A DNA stretch of 26,214 nucleotides from Collybiopsis luxurians FD-317 M1 (taxonomy: Eukaryota > Basidiomycota > Agaricomycetes > Agaricales > Omphalotaceae). A model generated the notes under the pieces. That model saw only the letters and a program-made list of their open reading frames with translations, searched no databases and was not told where the DNA came from. Position 1 is the stretch's first letter. The number at the start of each line of letters is the position of its first letter. A program made the translations under genes and the position numbers. Location of the stretch: assembly GCA_000827265.1 (NCBI GenBank), contig KN834807.1:47544-73757 (forward strand), in the 5' to 3' direction. Of this stretch, positions 1 through 9,382 are shown piece by piece.

Positions 1-138
1 CTATATCTGATGACAAATATAAGATTTTACAGCTGTGAAAAGCAATGGGCACTCATCAGAACAATATCAAAATGATCGGGCACTCATTGCCCATTGCTTT
101 TTGCAGCAGTAAAAGTTTATATTTGTCATCAGATATAG
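1..138. mobile_element. 138-bp foldback MITE-like element
   Basis: The two ends form long inverted arms. Bases 1-22 are the exact reverse complement of 117-138, and pairing continues to about base 51 with only five mismatches, so the element is almost all arm with a short centre around 52-87. It has no coding capacity. The left end is the first base of the window, so no target-site duplication can be read there, and the element could extend further left. It fits a non-autonomous DNA transposon (MITE) or a solo foldback. Confidence 0.72.
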
Positions 139-618
139 GTTTAGAAATAGAAATTCTTTCCCATAGATAATATTTATTCAATTACAGCTGGAAAAAATAT
201 GGTAAAATACAGGAAAAATCACACAATAAATTACGTAATTAATGGCGCCTTTTACCTGTGGGAAAGGCACTGTGATATTGATTATTTCACTATATCTTTT
301 ACTACCTTAATATTCATTATTTAACAATGGAAAAAAATATTATAATTCAAGGGAAAAATTAATTATATTACTAGGCCTTTTACAGACAATAAATACTGGA
401 CTGCTGGGGGTGGATGTGATACCCATATTTACTCCCTTCTGATCAGTGATTTGACTAAATGAGGAAAAAATATTAGGGTCAAAAGTGGTATCAGCAGGTA
501 GCTATCACTTAGGGGATCACATTTATATAGTTTTTATACAATATAATTATAATTTGAGAGCAGGAGAGGCAAATTGGTACCAGCAAAAGCAGCTGTCAAA
601 ATTCTTCCCACAGTTGTT
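139..618. other. AT-rich gap without a gene
   Basis: No open frame, splice pattern or RNA gene is visible. The only structure noticed is a weak inverted pair around 244-270 (GCCTTT facing GAAAGGC). The rest is AT-rich filler up to the first minisatellite tract. Confidence 0.6.
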
Positions 619-890
619 GGACTTTTGGCTTCCAACTTTTGACTTTTGACTTTTGGCTTCCAGCTTCCTATTAGTTTATTGCCTATTAAAGTGTCAACTT
701 TAACTCTTTTTCTGACTTCTGACTTCTGACTTTTAACTTCTGACTTCTGACTTTTAACTTCTGACTTCTGACTTCTGACTTTTGGCTTCTTGACTTTTGA
801 CTTTTGACTTCTGGCTTCTGGCTTCTGACTTCTGACTTTTGACTTCTGACTTCTAGCTTCTGACTTCTAACTTTTGGCTTCTGACTTCTA
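619..890 (+). repeat. Heptamer minisatellite, tract 1 (GACTTYT type)
   Basis: A degenerate tandem array of a 7-base unit alternates between GACTTCT, GACTTTT and GGCTTCT, interrupted at about 666-710. It ends in a 17-base sequence at 886-902 (TTCTAATATATGAGCAT) that is repeated exactly at the end of tract 2. It is non-coding on both strands. Confidence 0.85.
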
Positions 891-904
891 ATATATGAGC
901 ATTA

Positions 905-1275
905 AGGCTCTGACTTCAGATTTTCACTACTCCCCAAGGTAATAGGGCACCTTAAGGACAGTGTCCCTAAGCTTCTTAAGCTCCCTAACTGCTCAATATC
1001 ACCACTTTGACTAGGGCATCAATTCCTGTCCAAAAGGGGATTAATGCCTAACTGGTCAAGAATTAATGTCAAAAAAATTTCAAGTTTAGGGAGCTTAGAG
1101 ACACTGTCCCTAAGTGTCCCTAAGTGTCCCTGAGCTCCCTTACTGTCCAATATCATTATTTTGACTTGGGTATTAACCCCTGCCCTGGAGGGAATTAACA
1201 TCCAACTGGCCAGAGACTTAGGGAGCTTAGGGATACTGTCCCTAAGTGTCCCTAAGCTCCTTAAGCTTCTGAATT
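905..1275. repeat. Foldback repeat family, two adjacent copies
   Basis: Two diverged copies lie in tandem (about 1005-1145 and 1146-1272). Each has a core in which ATTAATCC-type and GGATTAAT-type arms face each other, followed by runs of GTCCCTAAGT and AGGGAGCTTAGGG that can also pair. The same core occurs near 14908-14978 and 21047-21195, so this is a dispersed repeat. It has no coding potential and could be a foldback or MITE family. Confidence 0.75.
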
Positions 1276-1559
1276 GCCAGGGTTAGGGATTATTAGAAGC
1301 TTCTAGGAGACACCTAAGGGCTGAAATTATATAGGATAGGGTAGGGTAGGGTAGAGTGGGATAGGAAGGCCTGGACAGAAAGAGTGAATTGAACAGGCAG
1401 GATTGAAAAGAGTGAGTCATTTGATTGGATTAAATTAATTGACTAGATTTAAGTAGAATTTATTGGGAATTGGATGGAATTGAATCAGCAAGATTGGATG
1501 GCCAAGATATATTGAACAGTGAATTAGTGGATTTATGGTGAACTCAGTAATACACTGAA

Positions 1560-1842
1560 ATTTGTGAATTTATTAGTAAGTTCTGCAGTGCAATGATAAT
1601 CTTAGAGAGCCAGTAATACATACAAATGACTAATCAATGGACTCAATGGGGAATTTACCAGTGCAGTGGTCTTCTTAAAAGGCCACTATATATGAAATGA
1701 GCTAATTAGTAAACTTATTGATTAAATGACCAGTATACTGATGATTTTCCTGAAAGGCCAGTGTATGTGTGAAGCAAGCTCAGTAATGGACTCCATGGTA
1801 AAATGACTAGTATACTGGTCTTCTTGAAAGCTCAGTATGTAT
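1560..1842. repeat. Degenerate ~75-bp tandem repeat, about 4 units
   Basis: A segment of the type CAGTATACTGGTCTTCTTGA followed by AAGGCCAGT recurs at about 1585, 1659, 1730 and 1808, with spacings of 74, 71 and 78 bases. The stretches between also match (AGTAATGGACTC, GAATTTA). The units are strongly diverged, which points to an old array. The preceding 280 bases (1276-1559) hold no gene. Confidence 0.6.
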
Positions 1843-2074
1843 AACTTCTAACTTTTGACTTCTGACTTTTGACTTTTGACTTTCAACTTTCAACTTCTGA
1901 CTTCTGACTTCTGACTTTTGACTTTTGACTTTTGACTTCTGACTTTTGACTTCTGACTTTCAGCTTCTGACTTTCAGCTTCTGACTTTCAGCTTCTGACT
2001 TTCAGCTTCTGACTTTCAGCTTCTGACTTTCAGCTTCTGACTTTCAGCTTTTGACTTTTGACTTCTAGCTTCTA
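1843..2074 (+). repeat. Heptamer minisatellite, tract 2
   Basis: This is the same 7-base family as tract 1. Its middle (about 1955-2050) has homogenised into a 14-base higher-order unit, TTTCAGCTTCTGAC, present about seven times. It ends with the same 17-base sequence as tract 1 (2070-2086), so the tracts are either duplicates or were extended from a shared seed. The 3' end of the K/E-rich gene begins 47 bases further on. Confidence 0.85.
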
Positions 2075-2120
2075 ATATATGAGCATATACTATTATTACA
2101 TATTGAATATCAAAAGCACT

Positions 2121-2742
2121 TCAATTTTTATCTTCAGTACCCATCCCACTCTTTACTTCAGCCAAACTTTCTTCTTTCTCTTTCTCTTTTCCTTTCCCTT
2201 CCTCTTCTCCTTCTTTTACTTCAACTTCCTCCTCTTCCTTTTCAACTTTGCCCACAAGTTTAATTTTCTTTTGTTTTCCCTTGTCTTTGCCCTTGTCCTC
2301 ACCCTTCTCTCTGCTAATTTTAATATTGGCTTCTCCCTCAGCTTCAACTTCAACTTTTCCCTCAGGATCAACTATAACTTTGACTTTAATATTGCCCTCA
2401 ACTTTTACTTCTACCTCTACCCTTCCCTTGCCTTGCTTCAGGGCCTGCAGCTTCTCCTGATTTGCCTCCTCTATTATAAAATAATAATTAATAAAAATTA
2501 GAAGCAAACATATAAATTTCAGATGATTATATGCACCCAATGCCTTTGAAATGGCTAGGAGTCTAGCTTGTGATCTCTCCTTGGTTATCCTCACTGGGGC
2601 AGTTGGGTTTGCTCTCTTCTTTCTGTCTGTTGCTGTAAATATACATATAAACATCATAATAATAATGAAATGAAAAGGTTTGACAGAAAGGTGATATCTA
2701 TGGATTTGCATTACCTTCCCATTCAGCCAATTGTTTCTCCAT
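2121..2742 (-). CDS. Charged K/E-rich low-complexity protein, 3 exons
   Basis: I do not recognise the family. The model has three exons: 2715-2742 (ATG at 2742), 2537-2632 and 2121-2470. The introns, 2633-2714 (GTAATG...TTTACAG) and 2471-2536 (GTGCAT...ATAATAG), keep the reading phase exactly and give 157 residues. The first ~55 residues are ordinary, charged and probably helical (start MEKQLAEWEATDRKK). The rest is an almost unbroken alternation of Val, Lys, Glu and Gly. No signal peptide, membrane segment or domain is seen. It is the only long reading frame here without an internal stop, but its low-complexity tail beside a minisatellite could have grown by slippage. An alternative is that the K/E frame is fortuitous. 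The small N-terminal exon with perfect splice phase argues for a real or recently real gene. Confidence 0.5.
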
Positions 2743-2823
2743 TGTTTGTTACTTATTTTGAAATTCAGTAGTGTGATGCAGTGAGATGGGAAACTATGAG
2801 CTGTCAAAAATATTATGAAGGGA

Positions 2824-2857
2824 AGAGCCTATATATACTATACAATATATAGGCTCT
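2824..2857. repeat. Perfect 13-bp hairpin
   Basis: AGAGCCTATATAT (2824-2836) faces its exact reverse complement (2845-2857) across an 8-base loop. It lies 82 bases upstream of the ATG of the minus-strand K/E-rich gene. It could be a cruciform-prone promoter element or the remnant of a small foldback element. No function is shown. Confidence 0.55.
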
Positions 2858-3274
2858 GCCATAAGTGGGTCCCAGTGGCTACACAGCTTATGGGGATAGT
2901 GGGTAAGCTGATATATTACACAGCATGCAGCCATATTAGAAAGTGGGCATATTGAATATTTGAAGATAGCTGTCATCTGAAATATTTGGACTGCTATTCC
3001 TAAGGTAATTTTATGCTGTTAATAAAGCTCTAAAAAAAGAGTCACAGTGGTAACAACATGCCACCAGTGTGCAGAGTAACAATATTACATGAAGCATGCA
3101 AATTTGCACACACTCTAACTGCTGAGCTACAGTAGCTTTTCTTCTTGAGTTACTGACTTTGTATTTATACATGTTTTTCAAAGTGTTGTCATTGAATTAC
3201 AAAGAAAATTCAAATAGAAATATAGAAATATTGATATATAACAATATATACAGATATTAATATGTAGAGTAGTA
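2858..3274. other. Intergenic DNA between two minus-strand genes
   Basis: No coding frame or RNA gene is seen. The stretch next to the stop of the downstream gene (3175-3274) is very AT-rich and would hold its 3' untranslated region. Confidence 0.5.
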
Positions 3275-3940
3275 TCAAGACTGCCTATGAGTTCTAGTTT
3301 TATGATATACAGCAACAACATTATTCACTTCCTTCAAAAAGGGCATAAGCTTTTCAATGAATATAGCCTCTTCTGGAGAGAGCTCAAGACCCATGGATGT
3401 ACCAAGCTTCAGCAGAGTGAAAAGATCAACCAAACTGAGCACACTCCTGTGAGCAATCTTATCAGTCATCCACTCAAAAATTAATACTTTCCACTCTATT
3501 TCAGATATACTGGATATATCCAATTTCTCCACTGCATATCCCACTGCCCATTTGGTGTATGTCAAGTCCTGGGCACCTTTTGAATAACAAATTACCCACT
3601 CTCTTAGCTGATTCTGATGTGAGGAGGATTCCATAAGAGGGGCAAGTCCTTTTGGAGGTGGGGGAATGAGTTTCCAGTTGACTAGAGCTAAATTGAAAGG
3701 GGAGCTTAGAGCGGAGAATACTGTAGAAGAGGAAGGGGAAAATGAGGGAGCTGCAGAAGCTTCAGCAGATGACAAAGTTGGCTTTCTAGATTTTCTAGAT
3801 GTTATGGGCTTTTTATTTGCCCTGGTTTTTCCAAAGAAAAGAGCAAAGCCTTTGTTCTCATCCTGATAGGTGGGAAATTGAGATGAGGTGAGGGAATGAA
3901 AAGGAGGTGAAGGAGCAGGAGGTAGAGAGGGTAGGGGTAA

Positions 3941-3941
<1 letters not shown>

Positions 3942-4004
<63 letters not shown>

Positions 4005-4010
4005 ACAGGA
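3942..4010 (-). repeat. In-frame hexamer microsatellite coding (Ala-Pro)n
   Basis: About 11 copies of GGAGCA on the plus strand read as alternating Ala and Pro codons in the minus-strand gene. Hexamer units keep the frame, so length changes would alter only the disordered linker. Confidence 0.9.
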
Positions 4011-4431
4011 CAGGAAGGAGGGGAAGGGAAAGAAGCATGGATGGGAGGTAGAGATAAAGAAGCAGGAGATGGGACTAAATTAGCAAGAGCAGGGGCAGGA
4101 GTCAAAGGTAAAGTAGTAGCAGATAGAGGAGATGAAGATGAGGGAACAGGGTCAATAGCAGAAGGCAGGATTGAGGTTGCAGAAAGGGGTGAAGTAGTAA
4201 ATGACAGAAATGATGATATAGAAGATAGAGGCAAAAGAGCTTCAAGTGAAGCTGGAAGAGGAGGCAAAGTTGAGGAGGCAAAGGCAGAGACAGGTAGTGG
4301 GATTAAAGAGAACCTGCAACATTGATGATAGAAAAGGAGTTGGGCTCTACCTGTACCCGCTTGAGGAGAGGCATAACCTTATTTCCAGACTCATCAGAGT
4401 TGCACACTACCCTCTGTGTAGTGGCCCTCTT

Positions 4432-4680
4432 GCATGAGTGACTGCGTGTGGTCATTCATTAAACAACAGAAGAAAAAAAAAAAGAAAGAAAAACAAAAAA
4501 AAATACAGACAGCTCAATGTCCATGGCATCTCTCTCTGGCTTGCACTTGCTGCTGTCAGCTCATGTTACAACACTCATGCAGGGGCAACTGCGCAGAGTT
4601 AACTACTAAACAAACAGAAAAAAAAAGAAAAGCAAAAAAAAAAAAAACTTACTCCCTTCACTGCCCAGTATCCATGGCAT
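4432..4680 (-). repeat. ~150-bp tandem duplication spanning exon end, intron and exon start
   Basis: Segments 4432-4530 and 4579-4680 align along their length. Each has the order: GCATG- or GCAGGG-type exon start, ACTGCG, a run AAACA(A)ACAG, a long A-rich tract broken by G and C, then TCCATGGCAT. The CCATGG sites are 151 bases apart. On the minus strand each copy reads exon end (ATGGAYAYTG), poly-T intron, and acceptor. One intron of the Pro/Ala-rich gene has therefore been duplicated with its borders. Confidence 0.65.
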
Positions 4681-4753
4681 TACCTTGGGGCTGATCCATC
4701 TCCCAGTTACTTTTGTCATTATTTATAGCATTACAATTGGATGCCTGAGCCAT

Positions 4754-4960
4754 GGAAGGCAAGGGAAATGGGTGCCAGATAAGAGAAGAGGCAGATGATA
4801 GTGGTTTGAGGACAAGAAATATTAGTGCCTGAAACCTGGAACTCAACAGCCGATACAAGTGGCTCTTTTTCTTCTGCAATTCAAGTGCCCGAAAGTGGAG
4901 ACCTGGACCACTAGAGCATGGGTAATTGATTAAGTTGGCTCTTGATATCTTACCACTACC
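4754..4960. promoter_or_regulatory. Shared divergent promoter region (inferred)
   Basis: These ~200 bases separate the candidate ATG of the minus-strand gene (4753) from that of the plus-strand gene (4961). No clear TATA box or other motif is visible. The call rests only on the head-to-head layout. Confidence 0.3.
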
Positions 4961-6865
4961 ATGCCCTCTACCTCTGCTCCTACCCCGGCTGCCCCTGGCC
5001 CTTCCTCTGCTGTCCCTGGCCCCTCAAGTTCCTCTGACACCTCTTCAGACCTCTGGAATCCCCTCCCCCCATGCTTTCAAGCTTGTAAACACAACTGTTC
5101 TCATGAATACCCAAACCAGGCAGCTCATCTCTCTCTCAAGCACTGCTTCCTCTATATTAAAGGTGTCAGTAGCTGACAGGATGAGCATGTTAAGTTTGGG
5201 AAACACTTGCACTGTGTCACACTGTGTCCTGAAGCATATTACAGTATGCCACTGGCTACTGCAGCTCATGGTTTACACTCTGCAACTCACAATGAAATTT
5301 TTTGAGCCACAATTGTTTATGGAAAGTTGGCGCATGGTTGTATGGTTAAAAATAAGAAGATAAAGAACTGGCTGGACAAGGTGAGGACTGGGGGGGGTGC
5401 TCTCAAAGGGCCTTGGCTAGGTCTTTTCAATGCTGCACATGCCTTCCCTGACTTCCTTCCATTCCACTTTATAGATAGGGCATTAGGCCCAATGCTATTC
5501 CCCACCTGAATGAACACCTCACAGCAGTATCAAGATGTCCTGACCCAGTTCAATTGTGATGTTTGCAAATTTGACCTCGATGCTGCCATCACAGGATGTT
5601 TTGCCTTTGGAAATGGAGTGCCCATCACAGAACAGCCCCATATCCTTATCCATGGCTCCCCAGTCTCTATTGCACCTGCTTCCTCTGGAGCAGGCTCCTC
5701 CTTGTTCACTGCCCCTGTTTCCCCAGTTGCATCTGCCTTCCCCTCCTCTGACACTCCTCTCTCAGCCTCTGACCCTGTCTTCCCAGTCCAACTGTTCTCC
5801 CTCTCTTCTCACACTCACTCCTCTGCCCCTGCCCCTGTCCCATCTACTTCTGTGAGACCCCTGGTCCCTGCTGCTGTCTCTCCCCAAGGGGTGTCATTCT
5901 GTGAAGCAGAATCCTATAATGGGCTCCTCCTGTTTACTTTTCCAACAAATTTCAGCTCACAATGCATCCCACTAATGTTCAATTGGAATGCTGAGACCCA
6001 TGGTCTTCCAAAACATGTCTTATATATCCTTAGTGCCAGCCATTGTACTTCTAGGAACCTTAGGACTGTTGCAAAAGCAACAAAGTACATGGAGAATGAC
6101 TTTTATTGGTATTGTGTTCAATGGGACCTTATTTATAAATCTTGTTGCATGAAATTTCTTCGCCAAGTTCAGAGCAATCCTGAACTTCACTGTTGATGTT
6201 CATTGATATATCTAAAGGTTTGAGGCTCACTAATTTTTACTTTCATAAGTGGGTAAGTGGATCTTATCTATCTGAATTTCCTGTTTTACTCAATGTTTAT
6301 TCAGACAGCAGTCACTCTAGAGCTTTATGATACCAGCATTGACATTGAATTCATATCCACAGAAGATTACCTCAATGTTCTTGAGCACTGAATGAACAGC
6401 AAGTATTGGGATTGAGTAATGGAACATAATTTCATTTTTGGTTGAGCGTATAACCTGTAAGTTAATATATTACCTTTGATAATCTGAGTGGATGCTAATG
6501 AAATATCTCAGTTCTGAACCTGCAAAGTACCCCCCTCATTGGGTGTATTCACAACAGCACAACAGGTCCATTACAACTCTTTCACAACTCAATCTCAAAA
6601 CTTGGCCTTCCCTTGAAGCCAATCATTTCACTCAAAAAAATTTCTTTCTCCTCAATCTCCTCTCAGGAACCATTGTTGAGGCAGGGGGGTTAGCGGAGAG
6701 GTCCATCCAGGTCACATCAGTTAAGGAGGGGAGAGAGTTCCTTAAATCTGGACAATGGATAGTCAAAATGGATGCTGCAGACTTATGACGCTTGGGAAGG
6801 ATAGGAAGAGTGCAGCAACAAAAGGATGGGTCAATGCTTTGAAACGGGGTGCATTGTTGGGGTAA
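4961..6865 (+). pseudogene. Decayed gene of unknown family, Cys-containing N-terminus
   Basis: The family is not recognised. A single frame runs from ATG 4961 to 6193, broken by TGA at 5174, 5303 and 5507. It encodes a Ser/Pro start, a Cys/His stretch (CFQACKHNC), a globular block with NWLDKVRTGGGALKGPW, and a long Ser/Pro linker. A frameshift follows near 6165-6200. Coding continues through introns 6253-6304 and 6457-6511, which both fit phase. The exon between them (LELYDTSIDIEF...) has TGA at 6389, 6413 and 6443, each readable as arginine. The last exon has TGA at 6786 and needs one extra A near 6796 to restore a basic tail (SAATKGWVNALKRGALLG), after which TAA fits a former CAA. At roughly 600 codons this was a sizeable protein. 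Nearly all lesions are C-to-T type. Confidence 0.7.
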
Positions 6866-7740
6866 AAAAATCTAAATATTAAAATTTTGTACATTGTATA
6901 TCATATTTTTATATAGGCTATACAAGGACTGACAACCAATGCAAGGACTAGTGTTTAATATTGTCTTTTTAGTTTGATACATGAATTTTATAGCAATTGA
7001 GTGTCTTATTGACCATGGCAGTAGTAGATATTTAGTCAGACAATATAATCTGTCAACAGGCCAGTACTCTACTTTTCTGGATGATTAATGTACATGCAAT
7101 ATCAAAATTTGACACTTATCACAATTCCCATTACAAATGCTACTCCATCCTCAAGGTTTGCAGCATTGTACACAAACAGGAGGTGAAGATTTCAGTTTAT
7201 ACATGCTGTGCTGTTGATTGTTGCAACTTCTGCATATTGCATCATGCATGCAATGCAATGGGCATATTATGAGTCCAAGTTGAAGTGGAAACTGGTGGAG
7301 TATCCCAGCTTGATTGTACACAAACATTGTGCCAAAAAGGGTTGATTTATTTAACTTTGTGCATGACCTAAAGGACTGAGTAGCTGTACCTCAATATAGC
7401 CTTGTTAGAGCCTCAATATTAGCACCATTAAAAGTACAGCACTGAGCAGACATATGCACTCTCAAGTAAAGCCCAGGCTTTGAATTGACATTTGAAGAAT
7501 TGAAAGTTATCCTGTACTTGCTCCAAAGCCAGCATTCCGGAGGTGTTCATGTGAGAACTTTAACTTACTTCAGGCAGGAATGCATAATCCTGTAGACTGA
7601 GCCCACTATCTGACAGGTTACAACAGATTCTGCAAAGTACTTATTGGTGAACTGTGAAGTGTTTGGTGTCATATTGTTAGTATCAAATTAATGTCAAGCC
7701 TATGCAGTGTCTCTACAACTAGATTTTGTCTTTCGGTTTG
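6866..7740. other. Degenerate DNA, no gene assigned
   Basis: A 63-codon frame at 7081-7272 contains a Cys-rich stretch (CCAVDCCNFCILHHAC) but has no family resemblance or splice context I can support. Stops are frequent in all frames elsewhere. This may be an older, more eroded coding remnant. Confidence 0.4.
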
Positions 7741-7795
7741 AAGGGAGTCAAAAGCAGAAAGTCAAAAGTTGAAAGTAAGGAGCCAAAAGTTGAGA
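7741..7795 (-). repeat. Heptamer minisatellite, short tract 3 (reverse orientation)
   Basis: AAAAGTC, AAAGTTG and related units are the reverse complement of the family seen at 619-890 and 1843-2074. A T-rich tract (about 7820-7862) ending in TTTGTAG follows. It could be the polypyrimidine end of a 5' intron of the next gene. Confidence 0.65.
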
Positions 7796-7890
7796 TGCCA
7801 GGCGGTGGCGGCTGAACTTGTTTTTTTTTTTGTTTTTGTTTTTATTTGTTTTTTTTTTTTTTGTAGTGACTCTCTTTGTTTCATACCACC

Positions 7891-9126
7891 ATGGACTTGT
7901 CTATACTAACCCCGGATATTCCTATATTACCAAGTGGAACTGTTTTGCAGGCCATATGGGACTGGATAGGGCCTGAAGGCATGATCAAAAGCCACAAGTT
8001 GACACTGCCTAAACAGCCAGACTCAGGTTCTAAGGATACTCCTTCCACCATAACAATTTTGCCTGGAGATATGTAAGAATATATACATATGAGTATCAGT
8101 GGTTTTTATACTCATATATCTCTGTCCTTTCTTCCAGCGTTTTTGTTCAGACTGCCAAGTATGTGGAAGTGTATAAGGATAATGACCTGGACATGATTTG
8201 CTGCCTCTGGTTTGCTCAAGTTGTATTATTGTGTCAAAATCAACATGGGCATTTAGTTAAAATTAAATGGCTTTACAACTTTGAAGATGCCAGACAGCTT
8301 CTGCAGAGGTGCATATTCAGAACTACCTTCTATATCTGATATTGCTGAACCTATTACTTGGGCATAGCCATTGGAGCAATTCTATGCAGACTCTTGAAGC
8401 AAGCACTGGAAAGCATGAGCTTTACTTGTCTGATCATTCTATTTTGGAAACAGCTGTTGTTATGGATGAGTTGTCAATTCCTGACCTGATGAATCACATA
8501 GTTATATTTTCCTCCTCATAGACAAAGCATCCTTCAGTATTTTCAATGAGAATAATATAGCGCAACCTTGGATTCAATGCAAGCACTGGTACACTCAAGG
8601 GGAGCTTGAGACCACTCGCTCCAGTACTCAAAGCTATCCTGGTCAAATGCTCCACCACTACTTGCACCCCCAGCCTCTTCAGTGCTGCAAAAAGGGCTAC
8701 AATCCTGAGACCGACTCCCAAGTCTTTTGCCCAGATTGTTCAACATGGTATCACATAGACTATCTTATTTGTGGGGGATCAGGGGAGGAGGAGTATGGGA
8801 TTGGCCGTGAGCTGTCTGATTTGTCAACTGTTGAAGCTTCCAAGTGTCTTCTTATGATATGTGGAGAAAGATGGCTGCCTACTATTGAACGACTAGGGCA
8901 AAACTTTCTGTGGGAAGAACTTGCTTGGCTATCAGTAGGCTCCCATGGCTTGTTCGCAGGGCACTTACCTGAACCTAAGGATAAACCTGTGGGCAGGCCC
9001 AGGGCAGGGGTAGAATACTGGAATGGAAAAGTAGCTAAACAAGTCTTTGAGACTTGTACAAAAATTGTCTTCCTACTTGACCAGGATCAGCAGTGGGTCT
9101 GTTCTAAATGCTTGGAAATTATTTGA
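7891..9126 (+). pseudogene. BAH domain - PHD finger chromatin reader (decayed)
   Basis: BAH domains bind nucleosomes or methylated histone, and PHD fingers read histone H3 tails, so the intact protein would act in chromatin. ATG at 7891 is preferred because the upstream in-frame codon is TTG. Exon 1 is 7891-8072, exon 2 8138-8308, and exon 3 starts at 8368. Introns 8073-8137 and 8309-8367 are in phase. The BAH core runs from residue ~60 (GDIVFVQTAKYVEV) through WFAQVVLL and IKWLYNFEDARQLL to HELYLSDHSILETAVV. The frame then changes near 8500-8521; no donor fits, so an indel is likely. The C-terminal part has CKKGYNP, CPDCSTWYH (Cys at 8728 and 8737, Trp 8746, His 8752) and a closing WVCSKC (9094-9111), the spacing of a PHD finger. 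Its first cysteines are ambiguous (IQCKHW or QCC). It ends in TGA, possibly a former arginine. It lies just upstream of the protease gene on the same strand. Confidence 0.72.
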
Positions 9127-9382
9127 CCATATTATAATACATATATGCATCGGTAGTGATATATGTATTTTACTTTAATGGTCTCCCTCCTGTAGATAGA
9201 TATATGTGATGCTTGACAATATATATAGCTTGTTACAGAAACTTGTATCGGCCTCCAAGATCAGCCAATTTTGAACTAGCACAGGAATGGGCTTGCCACA
9301 GATGGACAAGTTTCAATTCAGTTCTTGCCCTGTTACTACCATTGCCTTCACTCTGCTCTTATTTTTCTAAAGCTCTACCTTG
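9127..9382 (+). other. Spacer between BAH-PHD and protease genes
   Basis: AT-rich at first, with a possible splice acceptor (CTCCCTCCTGTAG) near 9183-9195 that may have joined a lost 3' exon of the BAH-PHD gene to downstream sequence. No independent gene is seen. Confidence 0.35.

Larger units (their letters stand above)
3275..4753 (-). pseudogene. Pro/Ala/Ser-rich protein with conserved-looking C-terminal domain
   Basis: The family is not recognised. The long exon (3275 to about 4313) encodes a Ser/Pro/Leu-rich stretch, an (Ala-Pro)n run and a basic patch. It then has a normal-composition C-terminal ~110 residues (from REWVICYSKGAQ to FLKEVNNVVAV) that look globular and helical. Two 5' exons are likely: 4653-4753 (ATG at 4753, MAQASNCNA) and 4357-4441 (HSCKRATTQRVVCNSDE). 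They join in phase through GTAAGT at 4652 and CGCAG at 4442. Damage: exon 1 has an in-frame TGA at 4658-4660, the intron has been enlarged by a tandem duplication, and none of the donor sites in exon 2 (all phase 0) matches the phase of the long exon, so a small indel is likely. The conceptual start of the long exon at 4267 is a TTG and is not a real start. It is divergent from the gene at 4961. Confidence 0.6.

Noticed and set aside
1336..1356. Short run of TAGGG units resembling an interstitial telomere repeat
   Set aside because: Only about four units, the unit is TAGGG and not TTAGGG, and the flanks are not subtelomere-like. Chance or simple sequence is enough.
619..2086. CRISPR-like array
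   Set aside because: Units are 7 bases, contiguous and degenerate with no spacers, and the genome is eukaryotic.
2079..2501. Plus-strand frame of 140 codons rich in Phe/Leu/Ser
   Set aside because: It is the antisense of the K/E-rich coding exon. Its composition is explained by the complementary strand and it has no splice or start context.
3802..4038. Minus-strand frame with a long poly-Leu run that looks like a membrane segment
   Set aside because: It is a shifted reading of the GGAGCA hexamer array. The Ala-Pro frame continues into a normal-composition domain, while this one does not.
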